From: Fodinibacter sp963707895
Lineage (GTDB): Bacteria; Actinomycetota; Actinomycetes; Actinomycetales; Dermatophilaceae
DNA: 64,000 nucleotides
NCBI GenBank assembly: GCA_963707895.1
Contig: CAVPRS010000010.1
Span: 310,001 to 374,000, forward strand
Direction of reading: 5' to 3'
How positions within the stretch are numbered: position 1 is the stretch's first letter; each line of letters opens with the position of its first letter. The notes under the pieces are model-generated. The model had not been told where the DNA came from, did not search any database, and saw only the letters and a program-made list of their open reading frames with translations. Shown here one piece after another: positions 45,633-53,938 of this stretch. The position numbers and the translations under genes were made by a program.

Positions 45633-45665
45633 GAGGCCCCGGGAAGTATGAGTTCCCGGGGCCTC
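45633..45665. terminator. GC-rich hairpin upstream of the GNAT gene
   Basis: GAGGCCCCGGGAA (45633-45645) and its exact complement (45653-45665) enclose a 7-nt loop. It may terminate a transcript coming from the thrS side (minus strand) before the GNAT gene. No clear T run. Confidence 0.6.
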
Positions 45666-46002
45666 TGGTGACTCGGCGTGATGCTCCTCGTCTCACGAGA
45701 CAGCTTCCGGTTGCCCACCACCCTCATCACAGGGCGGCTCCGTGCGGTAAACCGCTCGGGCTGGCACTCGGCCTTCTCTCGATCCCTTCACCACCGAGGT
45801 GGTGAAGTAGGACCATTTCTAGTCGTGGATCCGGTGCGTCGCAAGTGGTTTCGCGAGGAAAGTTCGGACGACTTTTGGCGACCGGCGTGTCGTCGGCGTG
45901 TCGTGTGACGCCCGTGACGCACTGGGACGGGGCGCCCCGACGCGTCTCACTGAGCGAGACACGCCGAGACGTCGGCAGCTCGGCCGGCCGTCCGCGGACT
46001 GG
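45666..46002. other. Noncoding, structured stretch 3' of thrS
   Basis: No ORF here looks coding. The stretch has several short stems: GTCTC/GAGAC near 45692-45703, GCGG/CCGC near 45742-45756, a 9-bp stem CTTCACCAC/GTGGTGAAG at 45786-45807 with a CGAG loop, and CGGCGTGTC/GACACGCCG at about 45893-45966. Part (45805-45880) is less GC-rich than the surroundings. A small RNA or a long thrS 3' UTR is possible; I matched no known RNA family. Confidence 0.35.
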
Positions 46003-47988
46003 TCACACCTGGCGGCGGTCGGCGATGGCGGCGGTGATCTCGGCGATCGCCTCGTCGACCGGCACCCCGTTCTTCTGCGACCCGTCGCGGTAGCGGAACG
46101 AGACCGCTCCGGCGGAGCGGTCGTCCTCCCCCGCGATGAGCACGTAGGGCACCTTGGCCTTGCTCGCGTTGCGGATCTTCTTCGGGAAGCGGTCGTCGCT
46201 GGCGTCGAGCTCGGTGCGGATGCCGGCCGCGCGCATCCGCGCGAGCACGCCGCCGAGGTACTCGTCGAACTCCTCGGCGACCGGGATCCCCAGCGCCTGC
46301 ACCGGCGAGAGCCACACCGGGAACGCCCCGGCGTAGTGCTCGACGAGCACCCCGAAGAACCGCTCGATCGAGCCGAACTTGGCGGAGTGGATCATCACCG
46401 GCTGCTTGCGGGTGCCGTCGGACGCCTGGTACTCGAGCCCGAAGCGGGCCGGCTGGTTGAAGTCGTACTGGATGGTCGACATCTGCCAGGTGCGGCCGAT
46501 CGCGTCGCGGGCCTGGACCGAGATCTTCGGGCCGTAGTAGGCGGCTCCACCCGGGTCGAGGACCAGCTCGAGGCCGGACTCGGTCGCGACGTCGCGCAGC
46601 ACGTCGGTGGCGATCTCCCACTCCTCGTCGGACCCGATGAACTTGTCCTTCTTGTCGCCCTCGGTCTCTCGGGTGGACAGCTCGAGGTAGTAGTCGTCGA
46701 GCCCGAAGTCGCGCAGCAGCGACAGCACGAAGTCGAGCAGGTGCTTGATCTCGGCCGGCGCCTGCTCGGCGGTGACGTAGCTGTGCGAGTCGTCCTGGGT
46801 CATGCCGCGCACCCGGGTCAGGCCGTGGACGACGCCCGACTTCTCGTACCTGTAGACCGAGCCGAACTCGAACAGGCGCAGCGGCAGCTCGCGGTACGAG
46901 CGCCCCCGCGCGCGGAAGATGAGGTTGTGCATCGGGCAGTTCATCGCCTTGAGTCGGTAGTCGCTGCCCTCGAACTCCATCGGCGGGAACATCGTGTCGG
47001 CGTAGTACGGCAGGTGTCCCGAGGTGTGGAACAGGCCGTCCTTGCTGATGTGCGGGGTACCGACGTACTGGAAGCCCTCCTCGATGTGCCTGCGGCGGAC
47101 GTAGTCCTCCATCTCGCGCTTGATGACGCCGCCCTTGGGGTGGAACACCGCCAGGCCCGAGCCCAGCTCGTCGGGGAAGCTGAACAGGTCGAGCTCGGCC
47201 CCGAGCTTGCGGTGGTCGCGCTTCTCGGCCTCGGCCAGCCGGTCGAGGTAGGCCTTCATCTCGTCCTTGGTCGGCCAGGCGGTGCCGTAGACGCGCTGGA
47301 GCTGCGGGTTCTTCTCCGACCCGCGCCAGTAGGCGGCGGCGCTGCGCATCAGCTTGAAGGCGTTGCCGAGCACCTTGGTGGTGGGCACGTGGGGGCCCCG
47401 GCACAGGTCGCCCCAGGCGCGGGTGCCGTCGCGGCGCACGTTGTCGTAGATGGTCAGCTGGGCGCCGCCCACTTCGACACTCGCCCCTTCCGCGGCCGAC
47501 TCGGACGCGCCGCCCTTGAGGCCGATCAGCTCGCACTTGTAGGGCTCGTCGGCGAGCTCGACGAGCGCGTCGTCATCGGAGATCTCGCGGCGCACGAAGC
47601 TCTGGCCCTCGTTGACGATGCGCTGCATGACCTTCTCGAGCGCGCGCAGGTCCTCGGGGGTGAAGGGGGTCTCGACGTCGAAGTCGTAGTAGAAGCCGTC
47701 GCGGATCGGCGGCCCGATGCCCAGGCGCGCCTCGGGGTGCACCTCCTGCACCGCCTGCGCCAGCACGTGGGCGGCGGAGTGGCGCAGGACGTCGAGGCCG
47801 TCCTGCTCGGCGGCGGTCACGGGCTCCACGACGTCGCCGTCGGCGAGCACGTGCGCGAGGTCGCGCAGCTCGCCGCCGACCCGCGCCACCAGCACGCCGC
47901 GCTCGCCCTCGAACAGCTCGCCGGCGGTGGTCTGCTCCGGCACCGATCGCTCGCTCCCGGCGACGTGGACGGTGATCTGGGCAGACAT
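46003..47988 (-). CDS. thrS: Threonyl-tRNA synthetase
   Basis: Charges tRNA-Thr and edits Ser-tRNA-Thr. TGS domain (ITVHVAGSERSVPEQTTAGELF), N2 editing domain (DVLRHSAAHVLAQAVQEVHPEARLGIGPPIRDGFYYDFD), class II core with HISKDGLFHTSGHLPYYADTMFPP, AMNCPMHNLIFRARGRSYRELPLRLFEFGSVYRYEKSG (motif 2) and MIHSAKFGSIERFFGVLVEHYAGAFPVWLSP (motif 3), then the anticodon domain. 661 aa. ATG has AGGAG at -9. TACCCT about 60 nt upstream may be the -10; I see no T-box elements in the leader. Confidence 0.97.
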   Translation of the reverse strand: MSAQITVHVAGSERSVPEQTTAGELFEGERGVLVARVGGELRDLAHVLADGDVVEPVTAAEQDGLDVLRHSAAHVLAQAVQEVHPEARLGIGPPIRDGFYYDFDVETPFTPEDLRALEKVMQRIVNEGQSFVRREISDDDALVELADEPYKCELIGLKGGASESAAEGASVEVGGAQLTIYDNVRRDGTRAWGDLCRGPHVPTTKVLGNAFKLMRSAAAYWRGSEKNPQLQRVYGTAWPTKDEMKAYLDRLAEAEKRDHRKLGAELDLFSFPDELGSGLAVFHPKGGVIKREMEDYVRRRHIEEGFQYVGTPHISKDGLFHTSGHLPYYADTMFPPMEFEGSDYRLKAMNCPMHNLIFRARGRSYRELPLRLFEFGSVYRYEKSGVVHGLTRVRGMTQDDSHSYVTAEQAPAEIKHLLDFVLSLLRDFGLDDYYLELSTRETEGDKKDKFIGSDEEWEIATDVLRDVATESGLELVLDPGGAAYYGPKISVQARDAIGRTWQMSTIQYDFNQPARFGLEYQASDGTRKQPVMIHSAKFGSIERFFGVLVEHYAGAFPVWLSPVQALGIPVAEEFDEYLGGVLARMRAAGIRTELDASDDRFPKKIRNASKAKVPYVLIAGEDDRSAGAVSFRYRDGSQKNGVPVDEAIAEITAAIADRRQV

Positions 47989-48205
47989 GAAGGGACTCCT
48001 GGTGGTGTCGGGTCTGGCGAGCCGCGAGGGCGACCCGTGTTCAAGGGTATCGAGGCGAGGGCGGCGGCTGCGACGTGGTTCTGCCCGGCTGCGGCTCGGC
48101 GATGGCCCGTTCGGGCGATTCCCTGCCGCGTGGTCGCGGCGCGAGGATCGATGATGCCGGCCGGGGTGCGTCCAGACCCCGCGCGAGACGAAACAGGAGG
48201 GCTGG

Positions 48206-49072
48206 ATGAGCACGACGTCGACCGAACGAGTTGCTGCGCTGGGGGCGGAGGAGCGGATGGTGCTGGCGGAGGGTGCCGAGGCCGCCTTCATGTACGAGTT
48301 CGAGCGTGGGGCGCCGCCGGGTGCGCAGCGCGAGCTGGGGATGGCACAGCACCGACTCGGGCCCGTCGCCGTGCTCGCCGTGCGCGACGACCCCACCGGT
48401 GGCTACTGGAGCAAGACCCTGGGCTTTCGCGCCGACACCCCCGCCACCGACGACCTCGTCGGCGAGGTCCTCGACCTCTACCGCGGCAACGGCAACACCG
48501 TGGCGGTCCTGCAGGTGCCACCGGGCGCCCTGCCGGAGGACTGGGACGATGTGTGCGACCGGCACGGGCTGGTCGCCGGCCAGACCTGGGTCAAGCTGCT
48601 GCGGCCGGCCGACCTCGACGCTGCCCCCGCGCACACCGACCTGCGGATCGGCCCCGCAGGCCCGGCCGACGCGCACGACTGGAGCGTGGCCTACTGCCGC
48701 GGCTTCGGGATGCCGGAGCACCCGGCGCTGATCGACTTCTTCGGTGCCGCAACCGACGGCACGCACGGCTTCCACCCCTGGGCGGCCTGGGACGGCGACC
48801 GGCTCGTCGCCGGCGCAAACCTCCACGTGGCCGGGCCAGCGGCCGCGTTCTGCGGGGCGGCGACGCTGCCCGAGGCCAGGGGTCGCGGCGCCCAGTCGGT
48901 GTTCATGCAGCGCCGGGTCGAGCACGCGCGTGAGCTCGGTGCCGGGTGGCTGAGCGCCGAGACGTGGAAGGAGGGCGAGGGGCAGCACAACCCCTCGCTG
49001 CACAACATGCGCCGCGCCGGGTTCGTCGACGTCTACGAGCGCACGAACTTCATCTGGCGGGCCACCGGCTGA
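48206..49072 (+). CDS. GNAT family N-acetyltransferase, two-domain
   Basis: 288 aa. The N-terminal half (MAQHRLGPVAVLAVRDDPTGGYWSKTLGF...) reads as a degenerate GNAT lobe and the C-terminal half as a functional one, with AAFCGAATLPEARGRGAQSVFMQRRVEHARELGAGWLSAET (ARGRGAQ for acetyl-CoA) and NPSLHNMRRAGFVDVYERTNFIW. Substrate unknown. GGAGGG 6 nt before the ATG. Divergent from thrS; its 3' end overlaps the convergent kinase-like gene by 23 bp. Confidence 0.85.
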   Translation: MSTTSTERVAALGAEERMVLAEGAEAAFMYEFERGAPPGAQRELGMAQHRLGPVAVLAVRDDPTGGYWSKTLGFRADTPATDDLVGEVLDLYRGNGNTVAVLQVPPGALPEDWDDVCDRHGLVAGQTWVKLLRPADLDAAPAHTDLRIGPAGPADAHDWSVAYCRGFGMPEHPALIDFFGAATDGTHGFHPWAAWDGDRLVAGANLHVAGPAAAFCGAATLPEARGRGAQSVFMQRRVEHARELGAGWLSAETWKEGEGQHNPSLHNMRRAGFVDVYERTNFIWRATG

Positions 49073-50048
49073 ACCGCCCGGTGTCGAGCCACCCGCGCAG
49101 CCGCTCGGCGGTGACGTCGAGGTAGTCGGTGGCCTCCGCACGCAGGGATGCGGTGCTGCTCGCCAACAGGCTGTTGGCCAGCAGCAGCTGCCGCGCGGCC
49201 ACCAGGGCCTCGAACTGCGCGTCGGTGACGTCCGGCAGGGCCCGGGCCGCGGCGTACCCGGCCCGCAGCGCGGCCTCCACTGCGGGGTCCGCCGCGCGCA
49301 GGTAGAACGTCGAGATCGCCAGGTCGAGGGCGGGCACCCCGAAGCCCGCGTCGTCGAGGTCGAAGACCGCCAGGCGGCCCCCGTGCCACTTCAGGTTGCC
49401 GCCGTGCAGGTCGGCGTGCAGCACGATCGGCGCGGCGCCGGCGTAGACCTCCGCGAACCGCAGCCCGCAGCGCGCCAGGGCCTCGGTGATGACCTCGGCG
49501 TGGCCGCTCGGCAGCGGCACCGGGTCCAGGAGCAGGTTGCGGTCGTGGAAGAGCGGCTCGTCGAACAGGGGCAGGTCCGCCCCCGCGGGCAGCTCGAACC
49601 CCTCGGCGTGGTCGTGCAGCACGGCCATCGTGCGCCCGAGGGCGAAGGCCTGCTCCTCGTCGCACTCACCCACGTCGTCACCGTCGAGCCACGAGGCGAC
49701 GGTCGCGGTGAGCGGGCCGCCCCACTCCGGGCAGTCGACCGAGACCTCCCACTCACCATCAGGGGCTGCGAGGGGGTCAGGCACGAGCACGTCGGTGTCG
49801 CGGGCCAGGGCGTGCAGCCACGCCTGCTGGGCGGCGATGTTGGCGGGGGTGCTCTGGGAGTTGGTGTTGACCCGCAGGGCCAGGCGCCGCCCGTCGGACG
49901 TGTCGAGCCGGAAGGTCGTGTTGTAGGCGTGCAGCACCAGTGCGAGGTGGCGGACCTCGAGGCCGAACGCCTCGGCTGAAGCCAGCGCCACCCGGCGGAG
50001 CACCTCGACCTGGGCGTCCTCGTCGAGAGCGGCGTACGACGGGTCCAT
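49050..50048 (-). CDS. Aminoglycoside phosphotransferase/SrkA-like kinase
   Basis: 332 aa protein-kinase-like fold. N-lobe: NTTFRLDTSDGRRLALRVNTNSQ; Brenner's motif IVLHADLHGGNLKWHGGRLAVFDLDDAGFG carries the catalytic Asp and the metal-binding Asp. The group includes homoserine kinase II, Ser/Thr kinase SrkA and aminoglycoside kinases; nothing here fixes the substrate. TACCGT lies 7 nt before the ATG and overlaps the -10 of the divergent peptidase, with only 18 bp between the two start codons. Confidence 0.88.
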   Translation of the reverse strand: MDPSYAALDEDAQVEVLRRVALASAEAFGLEVRHLALVLHAYNTTFRLDTSDGRRLALRVNTNSQSTPANIAAQQAWLHALARDTDVLVPDPLAAPDGEWEVSVDCPEWGGPLTATVASWLDGDDVGECDEEQAFALGRTMAVLHDHAEGFELPAGADLPLFDEPLFHDRNLLLDPVPLPSGHAEVITEALARCGLRFAEVYAGAAPIVLHADLHGGNLKWHGGRLAVFDLDDAGFGVPALDLAISTFYLRAADPAVEAALRAGYAAARALPDVTDAQFEALVAARQLLLANSLLASSTASLRAEATDYLDVTAERLRGWLDTGRFSRWPAR

Positions 50049-50054
50049 TGGTCA

Positions 50055-50061
50055 TACGGTA
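50055..50061. promoter_or_regulatory. Shared bidirectional -10 element
   Basis: TACGGTA contains TACGGT on the plus strand, 6 nt before the peptidase ATG, and TACCGT on the minus strand, 7 nt before the kinase ATG. Both spacings predict transcripts that begin at or next to the start codon. Confidence 0.55.
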
Positions 50062-50066
50062 GGGCG

Positions 50067-51947
50067 ATGCGTCTCCCCTACGGCACCTGGACCTCCTCGA
50101 TCACCCCGGAGTCCCTCGCCACCGGGCAGGGGTCGCTCGACGAGGTGCGTGTCGAGGGTGGCGCCACCTACTGGCTCGCCGGGCGCCCGAGCGAGGGTGG
50201 CCGCACCGCGCTGATGGGCCACGACGCAACGGGCACCCGTGAGGTGCTGCCCGCACCGTGGGACGTACGCACCCGGGTTCACGAGTATGGCGGCGGCGCG
50301 TATGCCGTGGGCGGCGGGACGATCGTGTTCTCGCACGCCGGTGACGACCGCCTGTACCGGCTCGACCCCGGTGCCGGCGAGCCCGTGACGGTCACTCCGC
50401 CGGGTCCGTGGCGCTTCGGCGGGCTCGTCGTGCACGACCGGCACGTCTACGCCGTGCGCGAGGACCACTCCCGCGACCCGGAGCCGGCGAACGAGCTGGT
50501 GCGCCTCGACCTCGACGGCGACAACACCGACGGCGGGCTGGTGCTCGCCACCGGAACCGACTTCGTCTCGCGCCCGGCGGTCGCACCGGACGGCCGCTCG
50601 ATCGCCTGGGTCGCCTGGGACCACCCGAGCATGCCGTGGGACTCCACGACCCTGTTGCGGGCCGAGCTCACCGAGGCGGGCACCGGCACGCCCGTCGTCG
50701 TGGCGGGAGGTGACGACGTCTCGGCCGTCCAGCCGGCGTTCGGGCCCGATGGCGCCCTGTGGTTCCTGTCCGACGAGTCGGGGTTCTGGACCGTGCACCG
50801 CGACACCGGCTCGGGTCCGGTCGCCCTGCACCACGACCGCGCCGACCACGCCGCCCCGCAGTGGGTCCTGGGTGCGGTCGACCTCGCCGTGCTCGATGCC
50901 GACCGCGCGCTGGTGCGGTGGTGGGACACCGCCGTGGCCCGGCTCGGCGTCCTCGACGCGAGCACCGGGGTGGTCGAGCCGCTCGACGTCGAGGGGGTGA
51001 CCTTCGACCAGCTCCAGGCCGTCGACGGCGAGGTGGCGCTGCGGCGCGGGCTCCCCGACCGGCTCCCCGAGGTGGTACGCGGACCCCTGGGCGGTGCGAT
51101 GCGGGTGCTCGCGAGGGCCGGCACTATCGACCTGGCCCCCGGGGACATCTCCGCACCGGAGGCCTGGTCGTGGACCGACACCGACGGCCTCACCGTCCAC
51201 GGCCTGCTGCACCAGCCACGGTCTGCCGGCACCGAGGGTCCCGAGGGAGAGCTGCCGCCCCTGATCGTCATGGTGCACGGCGGGCCCACCGCCCGCACCG
51301 AGGCGTCGTTCACCACGGCGACGCAGTTCTGGACCACCCGCGGCTTCGCGGTGCTGCACGTGAACTACTCCGGCAGCGCCGGCTACGGCCGCGCCTACCG
51401 CGAGCGGCTGCTCGGCCGCTGGGGACTGCTCGACATCGACGACTGCGTCACCGGGGCGATGTCCCTTGCGCTCGAAGGTCGGGTCGACGCCACCCGGCTC
51501 GCCATCCGCGGCGGCAGCGCCGGTGGGTACTCCGTGCTGCGCGCCATGACGACCAGCCGCGCCTTCGCCGCCGGCGCCAGCCACTACGGGGTGGCCGACC
51601 TGGCGGCGCTCGCCGCCGAGACGCACAAGTTCGAGTCGCGCTACCTCGACCGGCTGGTCGCGCCCTGGCCCGAGGGTGAGCCGGTCTACCGCGAGCGCTC
51701 CCCCATCCACCACGTCGACCGGCTGCACGGCGAGCTGCTGCTGCTCCAGGGCGCCGACGACCGGGTCGTCCCGCTCGAGCAGGCGCAGGCGATGGCCGAC
51801 GCGATGCGCGCCGCCGGGCGCGACGTCGAGCTGTGCATCTACCCGGGCGAGGGGCACGGGTTCCGCCGGGCCGAGACGGTCGTCGACTCCCTGACCCGGG
51901 AGGTGGCGTTCTACCAGCGGGCGCTGCGGCTCGGCATCGACGACTAG
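50067..51947 (+). CDS. S9 family (prolyl oligopeptidase-like) peptidase
   Basis: Cytosolic serine peptidase, 626 aa. The first ~360 residues form a beta-propeller-like domain, the rest an alpha/beta hydrolase. Nucleophile Ser484 lies in AIRGGSAGGYSVL, the Asp in LLLQGADDRVVPLEQA (564/565) and His597 in YPGEGHGFRRAETV. HGGPTARTEASFTTATQFWTTRGFAVLHVNYSGSAGYGRAYRERL is the oxyanion region. No signal peptide. Specificity (dipeptidyl- or acylaminoacyl-peptidase) is not resolved. Appears leaderless. Confidence 0.93.
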   Translation: MRLPYGTWTSSITPESLATGQGSLDEVRVEGGATYWLAGRPSEGGRTALMGHDATGTREVLPAPWDVRTRVHEYGGGAYAVGGGTIVFSHAGDDRLYRLDPGAGEPVTVTPPGPWRFGGLVVHDRHVYAVREDHSRDPEPANELVRLDLDGDNTDGGLVLATGTDFVSRPAVAPDGRSIAWVAWDHPSMPWDSTTLLRAELTEAGTGTPVVVAGGDDVSAVQPAFGPDGALWFLSDESGFWTVHRDTGSGPVALHHDRADHAAPQWVLGAVDLAVLDADRALVRWWDTAVARLGVLDASTGVVEPLDVEGVTFDQLQAVDGEVALRRGLPDRLPEVVRGPLGGAMRVLARAGTIDLAPGDISAPEAWSWTDTDGLTVHGLLHQPRSAGTEGPEGELPPLIVMVHGGPTARTEASFTTATQFWTTRGFAVLHVNYSGSAGYGRAYRERLLGRWGLLDIDDCVTGAMSLALEGRVDATRLAIRGGSAGGYSVLRAMTTSRAFAAGASHYGVADLAALAAETHKFESRYLDRLVAPWPEGEPVYRERSPIHHVDRLHGELLLLQGADDRVVPLEQAQAMADAMRAAGRDVELCIYPGEGHGFRRAETVVDSLTREVAFYQRALRLGIDD

Positions 51948-51952
51948 ATCAA

Positions 51953-52852
51953 CTAGACCGCGCGCAGGCCGCGCAGCGCGTCGCGCACCGCGGTGACCGC
52001 GGGTGCGTCGGTCATCGAGGCCCTCCAGTGCACGTCGACCCGGCGGGTCGGCTCGGGGTCGCGCACCGGCAGCGCGACGACGGCATCCGGCAGGCGGCCG
52101 CGGCCCAGCCGTGGCACGAGCGCGACCGCGAGCCCGTGGCCGACCAGCTCGACCTGCGACGCGAACTCGATGCAGCGGAAGGCCACCCGGGGGCTGCGCG
52201 GCGTGTCACGGAACATGTGGCCGAACCACTCGTGGCAGATGGTGCCCTCGGGCGTCGAGACCCACACGTGGTCGAGCAGGTCGGCAGGCACGACGTGGTC
52301 GCGGCCGGCCAGCGGGTCGTCACGGTGCACGAGCAGGTCGGCGACGTCGGTGAGCACGGGCTCTCCACGCAGCGACGGGGGCACGTGGAAGCGCATGCCC
52401 TGCCAGCGGTGCACGATCGCCACGTCGGTGCGCCCGGCCGCGACCTCGGCGACGGCATCCCACGGCTCGGCCTCGTGCACCACGACGTCGAGGTCGGGTG
52501 CGCTGCGGCCGAGCTCGGCGAGGAGCGGCGGAACGACACCGCGCACGGCGGTCGAGAACGCGGCCAGGCGGAGCAGCCCTGAAGGGCGCCCGGTGTCGCC
52601 CTGTACGCGCGCCCGCAGCCGTTCGACCTGCTCGCCGAGCACGCGGCCCTCGTCGACGAGCCGACGTCCCGCGGCGGTGAGCACCACCCCGCGCCCGGCC
52701 CGCTCGAGCAGTGTGGCCCCGACCTGGCGCTCGAGCCGCTTCACCTGCTGGGAGACGGCCGACGGGGTGAAGCCGAGCTCGGCGGCAGCCCCTCCGACGG
52801 TGCCGCACCGGTCGACGGCGACGAGGGACTCCACGGCAGCGAGGTCGATCAT
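51953..52852 (-). CDS. LysR family transcriptional regulator
   Basis: 299 aa. Winged HTH at the N-terminus: VESLVAVDRCGTVGGAAAELGFTPSAVSQQVKRLERQVGATLLERAGRGVVLTAAGRRLV; the periplasmic-binding-like effector domain follows from about residue 90 (LLRLAAFSTAVRGVVPPLLAELGRSAPDLDVVVHEAEP). Divergent from an EamA permease with about 70 bp between them, so it probably controls that exporter and itself. TAGCAT lies 6 nt before its ATG. It ends 5 bp from the convergent peptidase stop. Confidence 0.92.
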   Translation of the reverse strand: MIDLAAVESLVAVDRCGTVGGAAAELGFTPSAVSQQVKRLERQVGATLLERAGRGVVLTAAGRRLVDEGRVLGEQVERLRARVQGDTGRPSGLLRLAAFSTAVRGVVPPLLAELGRSAPDLDVVVHEAEPWDAVAEVAAGRTDVAIVHRWQGMRFHVPPSLRGEPVLTDVADLLVHRDDPLAGRDHVVPADLLDHVWVSTPEGTICHEWFGHMFRDTPRSPRVAFRCIEFASQVELVGHGLAVALVPRLGRGRLPDAVVALPVRDPEPTRRVDVHWRASMTDAPAVTAVRDALRGLRAV

Positions 52853-52858
52853 GAAGCG

Positions 52859-52864
52859 ATGCTA
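52859..52864 (-). promoter_or_regulatory. -10 box of the leaderless lysR gene
   Basis: TAGCAT ends 6 nt before the lysR ATG on the minus strand. It is one of about a dozen cases in the window with this spacing. The EamA start is 61 bp away on the other side, so a LysR operator (T-N11-A type) is expected in between; I could not point to one clear dyad. Confidence 0.5.
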
Positions 52865-52924
52865 CCGAGACGGGTCAAGCAGACGTTGCTGGTGCTTCAC
52901 GGTCTCCTCGGCGAGGATCGTCGG

Positions 52925-53938
52925 ATGCCGCCCCGCCACATCGCCCTCGCCGTGCTCGTCGCGGTGATCTGGGGCGCCAACTTCGTCGTCATCGACCTGG
53001 GCCTGGGCGACCTGCCACCGACCCTGTTCGTGGCCCTCCGGTTCGTCGTCGTGCTGCTCCCGGCGATCTTCCTCGTGCCGCGACCGCGGGTCCCGTGGCA
53101 CGACGTGCTGCTGGTCGGCCTGTTCATGAGCCTGGGGCAGTTCGCGCTGCTCTACACGGCCCTGGCGGTCGGGATGCCGGCCGGTCTGGCCTCGCTCGTC
53201 CTGCAGGCGCAGGTCGGCCTCACCGTCGTGATCGCCGCCCTGGCCCTGCGCGAGCGGCCCAGCCGCCCGCAGGTCGTCGGGGTGGTCGTCGGCGCGGTGG
53301 GCCTCGGCGTCGTGGCGGTCGGCCGCGCGGCGACGACACCTGCGGTCGGACTGGTGCTCGTCGTCGCCGCAGCCACCTCGTGGGCGGTGGGGAACGTGGT
53401 GGCGCGCCGCGCATCGGGTCGCACCAGGTCCACCCCCGCGGACGGTGTGGTCGCGCCACCGCGCAGTGGGTTCGGTGCCGGCCTGTCGATGACGGTGTGG
53501 TCGGCGCTCGTGGTCCCGCTGCCGCTCTTCGCGCTCGCCGTCGTGGTCAACGGCCCGGATGCCGTGGCGCACGCCCTGACCCACCTGACCGTCCCCGCCG
53601 TGCTCTCGACCCTCTACACGGCGTGGCTGGCCTCGCTCGTCGGCTACGGCATCTGGAACACCCTGCTGGCCCGGCACCCGGCGGCGGCGGTCGTGCCGTT
53701 CACCATGCTCGTGCCGGTCGTGGGGCTGACCACCGCGTGGCTCGTGCAGGGCGAGGCACCCAACGTCTGGGAGGCCGCCGGAGGGCTGCTGCTGCTGCTC
53801 GGCGTCGCGGTCACGACCGGGGTGCTGGACCCCCGGCGACGCCGGATCCGGCAGCGCCCGGCTCCGGTTCTGGTTCTGGATCCGGTTCCGGCCCCGGATC
53901 CGGAGCCGGCTGGCCCAGAGCCGACACGCGCTGGATGA
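52925..53938 (+). CDS. EamA/DMT family permease
   Basis: Ten-helix drug/metabolite transporter, 337 aa. Helices begin IALAVLVAVIWGANFVVIDLGLGDLPPTLFVALRFVVVLLPAIFLVPRP, the EamA N-terminal signature, and end EAAGGLLLLLGVAVTTGVL. Two EamA repeats are linked by a loop at RRASGRTRSTPADGVVAPPRSG. The C-terminal tail of about 35 residues is Pro/Asp/Glu-rich and overlaps the FUSC gene antisense by 128 bp. Amino acid or metabolite efflux is the usual role, likely controlled by the adjacent LysR protein. Confidence 0.9.
   Translation: MPPRHIALAVLVAVIWGANFVVIDLGLGDLPPTLFVALRFVVVLLPAIFLVPRPRVPWHDVLLVGLFMSLGQFALLYTALAVGMPAGLASLVLQAQVGLTVVIAALALRERPSRPQVVGVVVGAVGLGVVAVGRAATTPAVGLVLVVAAATSWAVGNVVARRASGRTRSTPADGVVAPPRSGFGAGLSMTVWSALVVPLPLFALAVVVNGPDAVAHALTHLTVPAVLSTLYTAWLASLVGYGIWNTLLARHPAAAVVPFTMLVPVVGLTTAWLVQGEAPNVWEAAGGLLLLLGVAVTTGVLDPRRRRIRQRPAPVLVLDPVPAPDPEPAGPEPTRAG

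Noticed and set aside
45600..46002. RNase P RNA or T-box in the thrS-GNAT gap
   Set aside because: The piece GAGGAAAGTTCGG recalls RNase P and AGGGTGG recalls a T-box, but the remaining conserved parts are absent, and a T-box would be expected before thrS, not after it.
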